DNA of 46,436 nucleotides from Thermoplasmata archaeon (GCA_021835025.1 JAKBQY010000020.1:15455-61890), one strand, 5' to 3'; numbered from the stretch's first letter, positions 38,093-46,148 are shown. Numbers and translations are program-made. The notes: a model not told the origin generated them from the sequence alone.

Positions 38093-39047
38093 TTTGGAAG
38101 AAAAGTCAAATTTAAATGGAAAAATTACATATAACAAATCGAAAAAATTAAATGGATATACGTCCATTATAAGATCATCGTTAGCCACGTTGCTTAAAAA
38201 TAATAAGTCAAAAGTCGGTTTTATTTTGCTTTTATCCATTGTAACATTCTCAATTATAGGTATTTTTTATACACCTTATAATCCAAATGCGTATCTGTTT
38301 AAATTTTCACAACCACCAAATTTCGTAAATTTACTTGGCACTACAGGATATGGGCAGGATGTATTCTCAGAATTGCTTGGAGGTGCAGCCCCAACATTAA
38401 TGATTGCGTTTTCCGTAGGATTGCTGGGAACCTTAATAGCTGTACTTGTTGGAATATTTGCAGGTTTCACATCAAAGACAACAAATGCAGTCATCAATGC
38501 ATTTATAAATATTTTTCTTGTTATACCCGGGGTATTGTTGATCATGCTTTTTGGCACATATTTTCTGGGAATACATCAGAATCTTGGCTATCTGCCAACA
38601 ATAATTATACTAGTTATTACAGGATGGGCATTTGGTGCAAGGACCTTCCGTTCTATAACATTATCTATTGTAAAACGTGATTTTATACTTTCATCAATAT
38701 TGATCGGAGAATCAAAAATGAGCATAATAATGAGGCAGATTATGAGGGCAATTATGCCAGTTATTGTTTCAAATTTTTTCTTTACATCAATGTACGGAGC
38801 AATGGGATTGACATTTATTGAATATCTTGGTGTGGGCAATGTCGAACAAGTAAACTGGGGAACGATGCTTTACTGGGCTATAAACTACGAAGCATATTTA
38901 ACCGGTGCATGGTGGTGGATACTACCCCCAAGCATAATGATTTCAATGTTAATGTTTTCATTAATACTTTTGAACTTTGGTCTTGATGAAATGGCAAACC
39001 CCTCATTGAGGGTATTTAAAAAGAAAAAGAGAGATAAAAATGAATGA
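38085..39047 (+). CDS. ABC permease (DppC/OppC-like)
   Basis: 320 residues. A polar N-terminal 40 residues, then six helices. OppC signatures are LLGTTGYGQDVFSELLGGA and the late EYLGVGNVEQVNWGTMLYWA. The EAA loop lies around SSILIGESKMSIIMRQIMRAIMP. GTG start inside the end of the upstream permease gene, with GGAGGGTGA context providing the ribosome site. Its stop overlaps the ATPase start by 8 bp. Confidence 0.92.
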   Translation: MSDLEEKSNLNGKITYNKSKKLNGYTSIIRSSLATLLKNNKSKVGFILLLSIVTFSIIGIFYTPYNPNAYLFKFSQPPNFVNLLGTTGYGQDVFSELLGGAAPTLMIAFSVGLLGTLIAVLVGIFAGFTSKTTNAVINAFINIFLVIPGVLLIMLFGTYFLGIHQNLGYLPTIIILVITGWAFGARTFRSITLSIVKRDFILSSILIGESKMSIIMRQIMRAIMPVIVSNFFFTSMYGAMGLTFIEYLGVGNVEQVNWGTMLYWAINYEAYLTGAWWWILPPSIMISMLMFSLILLNFGLDEMANPSLRVFKKKKRDKNE

Positions 39048-39831
39048 ATTAATCAGAACAGAAAATCTAACTAAGGAATTTGAAACGCGCACAGGATTTA
39101 CTGGGATTTCAAAGATAAAGGCACTGGATAATGTAAATATATCGCTTTTTCCAAATGAAATAGTGGGCATTGTGGGAGCCAGTGGTTCAGGAAAAAGCAC
39201 ACTGGCAAAAATACTTGTATTTCTATATAAATCAACATCCGGAAAAATATATTTTAAGGACGAGGATATTACAAAAATACATGGAAAATCTTTAAAGAAA
39301 TACAGAAAGGAAATACAGATGATTTTTCAGGATCCCTATGCATCACTTGATCCATATCATTCAATTGAATGGCATATAAAAAGACCATTATTGACTTCAC
39401 ATTATTCCGGAAATATTGATGATAGGATAGATGAATTGATGAATATGGTCAAACTCACACCCCCTGAATACTATAAAAATAAATTTCCACATCAAGTTTC
39501 AGGCGGACAGAGGCAGAGAGTTTACATTGCAAGGGTTCTTGCACTTAATCCACAAATTTTAATTGCAGACGAACCCGTATCAATGCTCGATGTTTCACTG
39601 AGAATAGATGTACTTGATTTATTATCGAAAATAAAAAATGAGCTTGGCATAGGAATAATTTATATTACCCATGACCTAAATACTGTAAGCATGGTTACCG
39701 ATAGAATATATGTTCTGCACAATGGTGAAGTTGTTGAGGACGGCTATACAAATACTATATTAACATCTCCACATGATGGATACACAAAAGCTCTCATCGA
39801 GGCCGCATCGGATCCATACAAAAGAATATAG
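39040..39831 (+). CDS. ABC transporter ATPase, short (DppF-like without C-terminal domain)
   Basis: 263 residues. Walker A GASGSGKSTLAK, Q-loop IFQDPYASLDP, signature VSGGQRQRVYIAR, Walker B ILIADEPVSMLD, H-loop ITHDL. The usual oligopeptide C-terminal Cys-containing extension is absent, and the protein stops soon after the nucleotide-binding domain. Forms a heterodimer with the next gene product. Confidence 0.92.
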   Translation: MNELIRTENLTKEFETRTGFTGISKIKALDNVNISLFPNEIVGIVGASGSGKSTLAKILVFLYKSTSGKIYFKDEDITKIHGKSLKKYRKEIQMIFQDPYASLDPYHSIEWHIKRPLLTSHYSGNIDDRIDELMNMVKLTPPEYYKNKFPHQVSGGQRQRVYIARVLALNPQILIADEPVSMLDVSLRIDVLDLLSKIKNELGIGIIYITHDLNTVSMVTDRIYVLHNGEVVEDGYTNTILTSPHDGYTKALIEAASDPYKRI

Positions 39832-39840
39832 GTGATAATC

Positions 39841-40815
39841 ATGGATAATAGTGCAATAGAAATAAAAAATTTAAATGTTGGTTATAACACCGAAAATAGT
39901 TTTTCATTGATAATCAAAAATTTCAATTTATCTATAAAAAAGGGAGAAATTTTTGGCATTGCCGGGGAATCTGGATCAGGAAAAAGCACACTGGCCCAAG
40001 CAATATACCGATCTGTTAAATACCCTGGAGAAATAGACAGTGGAGAGATAATATTCAAGGATAAAGATATACTGAAAATGGAGGCAAATGATCTCAGAAA
40101 AATAAGGGTAACTCTATTCTCATTTATCCCTCAGGCTGCCATGAATGCATTGAACCCTGTTAGAAAAATCAGGTACCAATTTTATGATCTTTTACTTGCA
40201 CATGGAATTTTGCCGGAAAAAAGCAACGATAAAATATTCTCTGTGCTGAAAATGGTAAGATTAAATGAAAGCGTTCTAGACAACTTTCCCCATGAACTCA
40301 GTGGTGGAATGAGGCAGCGAACGGTTATAGCAATGTCTCTTTTATTGAATCCCGAACTTGTAATACTTGATGAACCAACAACCGGCCTTGATGTTCTTGT
40401 TGAGCATGAAATACTCAAGGATCTTAAAAATATCCAAAGGAAATATGGGATAACAATGATATTTATAACTCATGATCTTGCAATACTTTACGAAATTTCA
40501 GATAGGATAGCAATGATTTATGCAGGGGAAATAGTTGAACTTGGGCCAAGGGACGATATGTTGGAACATTCTACACACCCATACAATTTTCTATTATTGA
40601 AAAATATTCCAAGAATAGGAGTGAAAATGAACAATCCTATAAAACTCAAGGGAAATCCGTCAAACTTTAATGAAAACTTCCCAGGATGCCAGTTCTACGA
40701 AAGATGCCCTTTTTCAAAGGCTGTATGCTCTGAAAAACATCCCGATCTTAAAGAATATTCAAATGAACATTACTACAGATGTATACTATTCCCCGAATGG
40801 AAACAAGGTGTGTAA
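39841..40815 (+). CDS. ABC transporter ATPase (DppD-like)
   Basis: 324 residues from the ATG at 39841, chosen over the GTG at 39832 because GGTGAT (39831-39836) then acts as the ribosome site. Walker A GESGSGKSTLAQ, Q-loop FIPQAAMNALNP, signature LSGGMRQRTVIAM, Walker B LVILDEPTTGLD, H-loop ITHDL. The C-terminal oligo_HPY region has the Cys motif GCQFYERCPFSKAVC...YRC, which in this transporter family can hold an iron-sulfur cluster. Last gene of the five-gene operon; mini-element 4 follows 59 bp downstream. Confidence 0.92.
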   Translation: MDNSAIEIKNLNVGYNTENSFSLIIKNFNLSIKKGEIFGIAGESGSGKSTLAQAIYRSVKYPGEIDSGEIIFKDKDILKMEANDLRKIRVTLFSFIPQAAMNALNPVRKIRYQFYDLLLAHGILPEKSNDKIFSVLKMVRLNESVLDNFPHELSGGMRQRTVIAMSLLLNPELVILDEPTTGLDVLVEHEILKDLKNIQRKYGITMIFITHDLAILYEISDRIAMIYAGEIVELGPRDDMLEHSTHPYNFLLLKNIPRIGVKMNNPIKLKGNPSNFNENFPGCQFYERCPFSKAVCSEKHPDLKEYSNEHYYRCILFPEWKQGV

Positions 40816-40874
40816 ATAATAATGAATTTTAATACAGTTTTATATATTTTAATTATTGAAAATAATTATTAAAT

Positions 40875-40982
40875 TGCCTGTGCCCGTAAAGTCGAATGGC
40901 TTAGCATGGGAGATGGAGCACCCACGAATCGTGGGGATTGCAAGCCTGTGGAAGACGCTGGTAACCGTCGAAGCATGAGACC
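40875..40982 (+). mobile_element. IS200/IS605-derived fragment 4 (omega-RNA-like core only)
   Basis: 108 bp matching the core of mini-element 3: GTGCCCGTAAAGTCGAATGG, TTAGCATGGGAGATGGAGCA, the perfect hairpin CCCACG-AAT-CGTGGG (40921-40935), GATTGCAAGCCTGTGGAAG, and GCTGGTAACCGTCGAAGCAT. Both transposon ends are missing: no TGAGC left end and no terminal hairpin with GTCAC. It sits in the 276-bp spacer between the ABC operon and the TrmB gene. The core is conserved although the ends are lost. Confidence 0.78.
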
Positions 40983-41053
40983 TCAAGATAAAAATATATG
41001 TAATCACGTTAAATCTCATAATTACTTTTGGCTCCGAAATGGATAATAAATAA

Positions 41054-41069
41054 TATATAAATTTATATA
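41054..41069. promoter_or_regulatory. Perfect 16-bp palindrome upstream of the TrmB gene
   Basis: TATATAAATTTATATA, 22 bp before the TrmB start. It doubles as a TATA element at a correct distance for a leaderless transcript and could be an autoregulatory operator. Caution: palindromes of A and T arise easily in such AT-rich DNA. Confidence 0.35.
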
Positions 41070-41091
41070 ATTTAAACCAATAAATATTTAA

Positions 41092-42096
41092 ATGGAAAAA
41101 GAAGATATTTTTAACGGTCTATCAAAATTGGGATTAACAGGGTATGAAATAAAAATATATGAAACCCTGATACTTGCGGGCAAAGCAATGACTTCAACCG
41201 AGGTTGTTAAGCTCACCGGAATACCACAACCCAGAATTTATGATTTATTCAGCACTCTGGTAAAAAAGGGATTTATAGAAGAAAGTATTGATAAGCATAA
41301 AAAATACAGGGCTGTCCCCATATCAAATATTTTTAAGCGCGAAAAAGAATGGCTGGAATCATACTCAATAAACATTCAACGATATGTGGAAAATAAGAAA
41401 ATATATGAAAATATACCAACAAATTTTTTATCCTTATTTGAAGGTGAAAAGGATATAATTAACAAAACATTATCAATGATAGAAAATGCAAATAAGGAAT
41501 TAATGATATCCATTGCAGGGGATAAATACGATATACTGAAAGGTTCAATTGAATCAGCATATAAGAGGGGAGTTACAGTCGCATTACTTGTTTTTAATAA
41601 ACACAAAATAGATTTTGATGGAAATATACTTTTGAGAAACATTGATGGCAAACCGACGGAATTGGTTGTGAGCGACAGGAGGTCCGGCCTGATAAACATT
41701 GAAAGCAAGTCAAGGAATAAGAAAAATTCCCTTTATTTTGAGGAGGATAATTTTATACATGTTATTTCATATTATTTCAACCAATCCCTATGGCAAAACG
41801 CAAAAATTCTAAAAGACTTTACCACTAAAAATGATAATAAATTTTGTAATATATGGTTGGCCTGTGATTTTATTGATTTCTTTTTATCAAAGAATTTTTC
41901 CATTTCCGGTGAAATAAGAGGATATTATCATGATGATTTAAGGATAATAAAGGGAAACATAATAAAAACTGAAAGGTTACCATTTGTAAGAAATACATTT
42001 TACATTGAGGCAAAGGATAGAATATATTCTGTTGGAGGTAAAACGAGCAATCTGGAGGATATAAAGATGCTTTTTGGGAATTTCAATCTACTATAA
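41092..42096 (+). CDS. TrmB-family sugar-responsive transcriptional regulator
   Basis: 334 residues. The N-terminal winged helix-turn-helix (about 1-80) reads LSKLGLTGYEIKIYETLI...MTSTEVVKLTGIPQPRIYDLFSTLVKKGFIE, the exact TrmB pattern. A coiled segment follows (about 95-115), then the effector-binding domain (PLD-like part MISIAGDKYDILKGSIESAYKRGV and a C-terminal sugar-binding region). Members bind di- or oligosaccharides and control sugar ABC transporters and glycosidases. Position between the ABC operon and the GH1 gene fits local control. It runs in the same direction as both. Confidence 0.9.
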   Translation: MEKEDIFNGLSKLGLTGYEIKIYETLILAGKAMTSTEVVKLTGIPQPRIYDLFSTLVKKGFIEESIDKHKKYRAVPISNIFKREKEWLESYSINIQRYVENKKIYENIPTNFLSLFEGEKDIINKTLSMIENANKELMISIAGDKYDILKGSIESAYKRGVTVALLVFNKHKIDFDGNILLRNIDGKPTELVVSDRRSGLINIESKSRNKKNSLYFEEDNFIHVISYYFNQSLWQNAKILKDFTTKNDNKFCNIWLACDFIDFFLSKNFSISGEIRGYYHDDLRIIKGNIIKTERLPFVRNTFYIEAKDRIYSVGGKTSNLEDIKMLFGNFNLL

Positions 42097-42120
42097 AATT
42101 AAGTAATAAATTTGTAAAAA

Positions 42121-42130
42121 ATTATAAATA
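42121..42130 (+). promoter_or_regulatory. TATA element of the GH1 gene
   Basis: ATTATAAATA lies 21-30 bp before the ATG at 42151. This supports 42151, not the in-frame ATG at 42130, as the start of the glycosidase. Confidence 0.45.
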
Positions 42131-42150
42131 TGGTTTCAAAATTTATTGCT

Positions 42151-43602
42151 ATGTTTCCAAAAAATTTTAAATTTGGCTTTTCAGAGGCCGGTTTTCAATT
42201 TGAGATGGGATTGAGTGATATTGATAAAAACACTGATTGGTATGTATGGTCCCATGATAAATACAATATTGAAAATAAATTTGTTTCCGGCGATTTTCCC
42301 GAAAATGGTCCAGCCTACTGGGATTTATACAAAGAAGATCACGATATAGCACAGAGTTTAGGAATGAACGCTGCTAGAATAGGAATTGAGTGGTCAAGAA
42401 TATTTCCCGAATCAACAGAATCAATCAAAACTGGAATAGAAATAGAAAATGGCGATATTTTAAATGTTGAAATAGACGATAAATTGATGGAAGATCTTGA
42501 CAAAATAGCAAATAAAAAGGCCTTAAACCATTACAGAGACATGTTTATGGATTTGAAAAATAGGGATTTTTATTTAATAATAAACCTTTACCACTGGTCA
42601 ACACCATTATGGATAAATGACCCTTCAAAAAGGAATATAAAGGAGGATAATGCCGTTGGAAATTGCTTCAGTTTAAACTCCATAGGAGAGTTTGCAAAAT
42701 ACGCTGCATACATTTCATATAAATTCAATGATATCGTAGATAGATGGGTAACGATGAATGAACCGAATATGTTATTTAATGGGCAGTCAAGTACAGATTT
42801 ATCGCGGTTATCAACGAGCATAAGAAAGAAATTATTTGTGGAGGCACATAGCAGGGCATATGATTCAATAAAAAAATATTCAAAAAAATCTGTTGGAATA
42901 GTATATGCAAATGGTGATATGCAGGCAATGACAAAAGATGATGTGGAAGCAAAAAACAAAGCTGAATATGAAATAAGATATTCATTTTTCGATGCAATAA
43001 CAAAGGGGAATGTTTCATGGTATACGAGTATAATGGACGAAAACAATAAAAAACATGGCAATTCTTCAAGAGGCGATTTAAAAAATCATCTTGACTGGGT
43101 TGGAGTAAATTATTACAGCAGGGATGTATTGAAAAAGGATAATGATTCATGGGCAACTGTTCCTGGATATGGTTATGACACTGGGAACTCAGAAAAATCT
43201 CTAGACAACAATCCTGTAAGTGACACAGGATGGGAGATATATCCCGAAGGAATCTACAATCTTGTAATGTCATACCAGGAGCATTTAAACCTACCGATGA
43301 TGATAACCGAAAACGGTCTTGCCGATGCATCCGATAAATACAGGTCATATTATATCGCCTCCCATTTAAAATATCTTGAAAAGGCGTATAATGATGGAGC
43401 AAAAATAGAAGGTTATCTACACTGGGCTTTGACGGATAATTATGAATGGGCTAATGGCTTTTCAAAAAAATTTGGCTTGGTATCATATGACGAAAAAACA
43501 AAGGAAAGAAAAATAAGAAATTCAGCGGGAGTTTTAAGGGAAATAATAAATGAAAATACAGTAAATGGAAAGGTCGAGGATTTAATTCAAAATAAATTAT
43601 AA
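42151..43602 (+). CDS. GH1 beta-glycosidase (LacS-like beta-glucosidase/galactosidase)
   Basis: 483 residues from the chosen start MFPKNFKFGFSEAGFQFEMG, which aligns with the start of Sulfolobus LacS. Acid/base Glu in the strand-4 motif VTMNEPNMLF (about 204) and nucleophile Glu in the strand-7 motif MITENGLAD (about 387). Other family features: NGPAYWDLYKEDHDIAQSLGMNAARIGIEWSRIFPE split across helices, LNLYHWSTPLW-like strand, GYLHWALTDNYEWANGF. Cleaves beta-glucosides or galactosides in the cytoplasm. With the ABC importer and TrmB it forms a likely beta-glycoside use locus. No signal peptide. Confidence 0.94.
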   Translation: MFPKNFKFGFSEAGFQFEMGLSDIDKNTDWYVWSHDKYNIENKFVSGDFPENGPAYWDLYKEDHDIAQSLGMNAARIGIEWSRIFPESTESIKTGIEIENGDILNVEIDDKLMEDLDKIANKKALNHYRDMFMDLKNRDFYLIINLYHWSTPLWINDPSKRNIKEDNAVGNCFSLNSIGEFAKYAAYISYKFNDIVDRWVTMNEPNMLFNGQSSTDLSRLSTSIRKKLFVEAHSRAYDSIKKYSKKSVGIVYANGDMQAMTKDDVEAKNKAEYEIRYSFFDAITKGNVSWYTSIMDENNKKHGNSSRGDLKNHLDWVGVNYYSRDVLKKDNDSWATVPGYGYDTGNSEKSLDNNPVSDTGWEIYPEGIYNLVMSYQEHLNLPMMITENGLADASDKYRSYYIASHLKYLEKAYNDGAKIEGYLHWALTDNYEWANGFSKKFGLVSYDEKTKERKIRNSAGVLREIINENTVNGKVEDLIQNKL

Positions 43603-43718
43603 ATCGAATTTTCCATATGAATTTTATTATTTTAAATACATTGTGTAGGTTGTTATATCGGCAATATTTTAAAATTTACTATAATACCATAACCATTGCA
43701 TTGTTTTACATTTTTAAC

Positions 43719-43924
43719 ACAGTGAGCGGGAAATCCCACACCATTTATGAATAGAATAAAATCGAACATTTTTACATCACAGGAGAACATGATTCCTGTC
43801 AACTGGTAGACATAATGAAAGAAGGCCGGATCACTCTTGCGTCTATGAGAATCAGATCTGTGGAGACTCCACCAATAGCCTTTGAATCAGGAAGCCTCCG
43901 AATTCATTCGTGGGAGGATGTCAC
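43719..43924 (+). mobile_element. IS200/IS605-derived mini-element 5
   Basis: 206 bp. The left end follows TTTAAC (43713-43718): ACAGTGAGCGGGAAATCCCA. The stem ACAGGA...TCCTGT (43780-43800 region) is the left-end hairpin. The central block is shortened and lacks the CCCGTAAAGTCGAATGG core, but GTGGAG and GAATCAGGAAGCC of the right part remain. End hairpin CCTCCGAA-TTCA-TTCGTGGG has one mismatch and one wobble, then GGAGGATGTCAC (43924). The convergent MFS stop codon starts 18 bp further on. The short ORF across it is remnant coding sequence. The stretch 43603-43718 is AT-rich spacer. Confidence 0.82.
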
Positions 43925-43939
43925 ATGGTATTTGTATAA

Positions 43940-45181
43940 CTATTCTGAACCCTTTTTTATCCTTATTTTGAAGATGACATTAAAAATCAAAATGAAAATT
44001 AACGCTATAAAAAAACTGATAAATCCCAAAATCAACCATGAAATATATGGCCTTGAAACCGTTGCGGCCAGCAAAATAGTTGCAACAAATGGCCTAAAAG
44101 GATTTATAAGGCTCTGTATAGAAGAATTAAATCCCATGTAGGTGCCCCTTGTTTCTTCAGGCGCCATTTTAGATATTAAGGCAATAGAAGCGGGTGCAGA
44201 TATATTTTCTCCAAACGTCAGAATTATAACCCCTATAACAACTGTTGAATAAAAGGCAAATTCGGCAAATATAATGTACCCAAGAGAAAATAAAATCAAT
44301 CCAAGAATTATTCTTACATGGTCTTTGGTATTAATAAAAATTTTATTAACAGTATTTTGAAAAACTATAACAATAAATGCGTTGATAGCGAACAATAGTG
44401 TAATTTTGAATAGGCTGAAATGATTTATTGATGACATATATAATGGCGTCAATGGCGATTCAAACATTCCTGTGAAAAACCATCCAAAGGCTATTATTGT
44501 GGAAACTATTACAAACGGTATATCATGCAATGGAATTTTTATGCCAGTATTTTTTAATTTTATATGTTCGAATTTCAAATTAATATTTTTTGCAGTTTCT
44601 GGTATATGAAAATAGTATATAATACCCTCAGCGGAAAATCCAATTATGGATAATATGAATATATATGAATAGTTGACGGTGGCCAATAAGCCACCTAATA
44701 CCAGGCCAATACCAATTCCTGCATTGGAAGCAATTCTCAGTTTACTGTATCCAGATATTCTTTCAATATCTTCTGTTACATCAGATACGATGGTATTCAT
44801 TGTTACCCACTGAAGTGCAAGTAGTGGCTCTTCAACAATAAAAAGACTTACAAGAATTAGCGTATAAATGTCAAAATATACAAGTATAAACATTACTATG
44901 GAAATTGAAAACAAAATCCAGGGCAATATTGTTTCAAATTTTCTCCTTCCAAACCTGTCCATTAAATTTCCACCCACACTGGAAATTGGAACACTCATAA
45001 GCCCTCCAATAAGAAAAATAAAACCTATATCTATATATGATAGCGATCTGGCCTGATTCAAATAAACACTCATTATTACCCAGATCATATATTGCCCCAA
45101 ATCGCGTATAAACGCACCAATAGAAAGGTTTTTTATTATTTTCCTTGAAAAAATATTATTGTTTTTAATTAAGTTTAACAC
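43940..45181 (-). CDS. MFS transporter (drug/metabolite exporter-like)
   Basis: 413 residues with about 12 hydrophobic helices. Loop 2-3 motif GGNLMDRFGRRKF, and N-terminal FIRDLGQYMIWVIMSVYLNQ. Helix 10-11 region ISKMAPEETRGTYMGFNSS matches efflux-type MFS proteins (the A-P-x-x-x-R-G-x-x-x-G pattern). It differs from the three symporter-type MFS genes in this window. Substrate unknown. A TTTTAAATTC stretch upstream (45190-45200) may be its TATA element. It is convergent with the glycosidase region and its 3' end abuts mini-element 5. Confidence 0.83.
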   Translation of the reverse strand: MLNLIKNNNIFSRKIIKNLSIGAFIRDLGQYMIWVIMSVYLNQARSLSYIDIGFIFLIGGLMSVPISSVGGNLMDRFGRRKFETILPWILFSISIVMFILVYFDIYTLILVSLFIVEEPLLALQWVTMNTIVSDVTEDIERISGYSKLRIASNAGIGIGLVLGGLLATVNYSYIFILSIIGFSAEGIIYYFHIPETAKNINLKFEHIKLKNTGIKIPLHDIPFVIVSTIIAFGWFFTGMFESPLTPLYMSSINHFSLFKITLLFAINAFIVIVFQNTVNKIFINTKDHVRIILGLILFSLGYIIFAEFAFYSTVVIGVIILTFGENISAPASIALISKMAPEETRGTYMGFNSSIQSLINPFRPFVATILLAATVSRPYISWLILGFISFFIALIFILIFNVIFKIRIKKGSE

Positions 45182-45339
45182 CTCTCAAAAAATTTTAAAT
45201 TCCAGTATTTACTTTTGTACATTTTTAATCAACCTTCCCTATTTATTTTTTCCCTATCCAATAGCCCCATATAACGCTTTTTGAAACTGTTATGATCCTT
45301 ACAGATGTATCCAAATATAACACATTTTAATAGTATATT

Positions 45340-45494
45340 GATAAATGTTCTTATGAAGTTGCAATAATAAACTTCTTTTTCTATTATTTCTTTAACATTA
45401 GGAAAACTTGCGGCATCACTGGTAATGGTTAATTCATTCGTTACAATTCTAATGCTTTTCAACAACCGATCTGGAAGTGATTTTTGATCTACTG
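45340..45494 (+). mobile_element. Decayed 3' end of the DDE insertion sequence
   Basis: The plus strand reads LAASLVMVNSFVTILMLFNN, then RSGSDF and stop. This aligns with the end of the intact transposase (VSASLIRTNPIVTALIPSNS, QSGGDF, stop). It ends with the exact inverted repeat ATTTTTGATCTACTG (45480-45494). Upstream of about 45395 it has stops and the match fades; no left repeat is found before the MFS gene. The 96-codon reverse ORF across it is not a gene. Confidence 0.7.
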
Positions 45495-45522
45495 TAAATG
45501 GAGTGGGATTTGTGCTCAAAGT
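45495..45522 (-). mobile_element. IS200/IS605 left-end fragment
   Basis: On the minus strand: TTTAAC, then ACTTTGAGCACAAATCCCAC, then TCCATTTA, the left end seen in mini-elements 3 and 5. It is cut after 28 bp by the DDE IS relic, almost the same point at which the intact DDE IS interrupts the left end at 8892. The stop codon of the HIT gene lies 10 bp from its outer edge. Confidence 0.68.
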
Positions 45523-45531
45523 GTTAAAATT

Positions 45532-45945
45532 TTATCCAGTTAATTTGTTTTTAACTTCGTTTAATTCTGAATCGGTTAATTTCATTATCTTCTTAACCCA
45601 CCATTCTCCGATGAAATTTAAATTATCCTTCTCTCTTCTTGGAATAACGTGCACATGAAAATGAAAAACACTTTGGTTTGCTATTTTTGTATTGGAATTT
45701 ATTAAATTTACTCCTTTTATTTCCATTTTTTCTTTAAGGATATTTGTAATTTTTTTCACAGTTTTAAAGACTTCCATTAATGTTTCTTCATCAATATCAT
45801 ATATATCTTCATAATGTTTTTTGGGAATTACCAGTATATGTCCTTTGGATATAGGAAATATATCACAAAATCCTAATGTTTTTTCATTTTCATATATTTT
45901 ATACGATTTTTCTTTTCCACTTACAATGTCACAGAAAATACACAT
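45532..45945 (-). CDS. HIT-family nucleotide hydrolase/transferase
   Basis: 137 residues, the size of HINT/Fhit-like proteins. Start MCIFCDIVSGKEKSYKIYENE with the Cys-x-x-Cys-like zinc site (CIFC), middle FPISKGHILVIPKKHYEDIYDI, and the histidine triad HFHVHVIPR (about 95-103), whose middle His is the nucleophile. Such enzymes hydrolyse AMP-lysine, AMP-NH2 or dinucleoside polyphosphates. Monogenic; TATA-like sequence about 25 bp upstream (near 45965-45975). Confidence 0.93.
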   Translation of the reverse strand: MCIFCDIVSGKEKSYKIYENEKTLGFCDIFPISKGHILVIPKKHYEDIYDIDEETLMEVFKTVKKITNILKEKMEIKGVNLINSNTKIANQSVFHFHVHVIPRREKDNLNFIGEWWVKKIMKLTDSELNEVKNKLTG

Positions 45946-46138
45946 AAAATTTAATTATATTATTCTATATAAAATATTTTATGTTGGGAATAGAATATCC
46001 TCCAGTGTAATTAACAATAATATACAATGTCGGAAATAGAAAACTAAATGATAAAATATTTATTTGATTTTGCATTAACTGATTTAGCAGAGCCATCACG
46101 AAAATATATCAAAATAAATAAATATAGGAAAGGAAAGT

Positions 46139-46148
46139 CTTAAAAATA
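46139..46148 (+). promoter_or_regulatory. Promoter of the tRNA-Asn/tRNA-Met pair
   Basis: CTTAAAAATA lies 25-34 bp before the tRNA-Asn 5' end. Only 3 bp separate the two tRNAs, so they are probably co-transcribed from here. The 45946-46138 spacer shows no gene. Confidence 0.4.

Noticed and set aside
43815-44141. 108-codon forward ORF after the glycosidase
   Set aside because: The first third is mini-element 5 and the rest is antisense to the MFS gene at 43940; no family match and no promoter.
45229-45519. 96-codon reverse ORF beside the HIT gene
   Set aside because: It lies antisense to the decayed DDE transposase end and across the inverted repeat.
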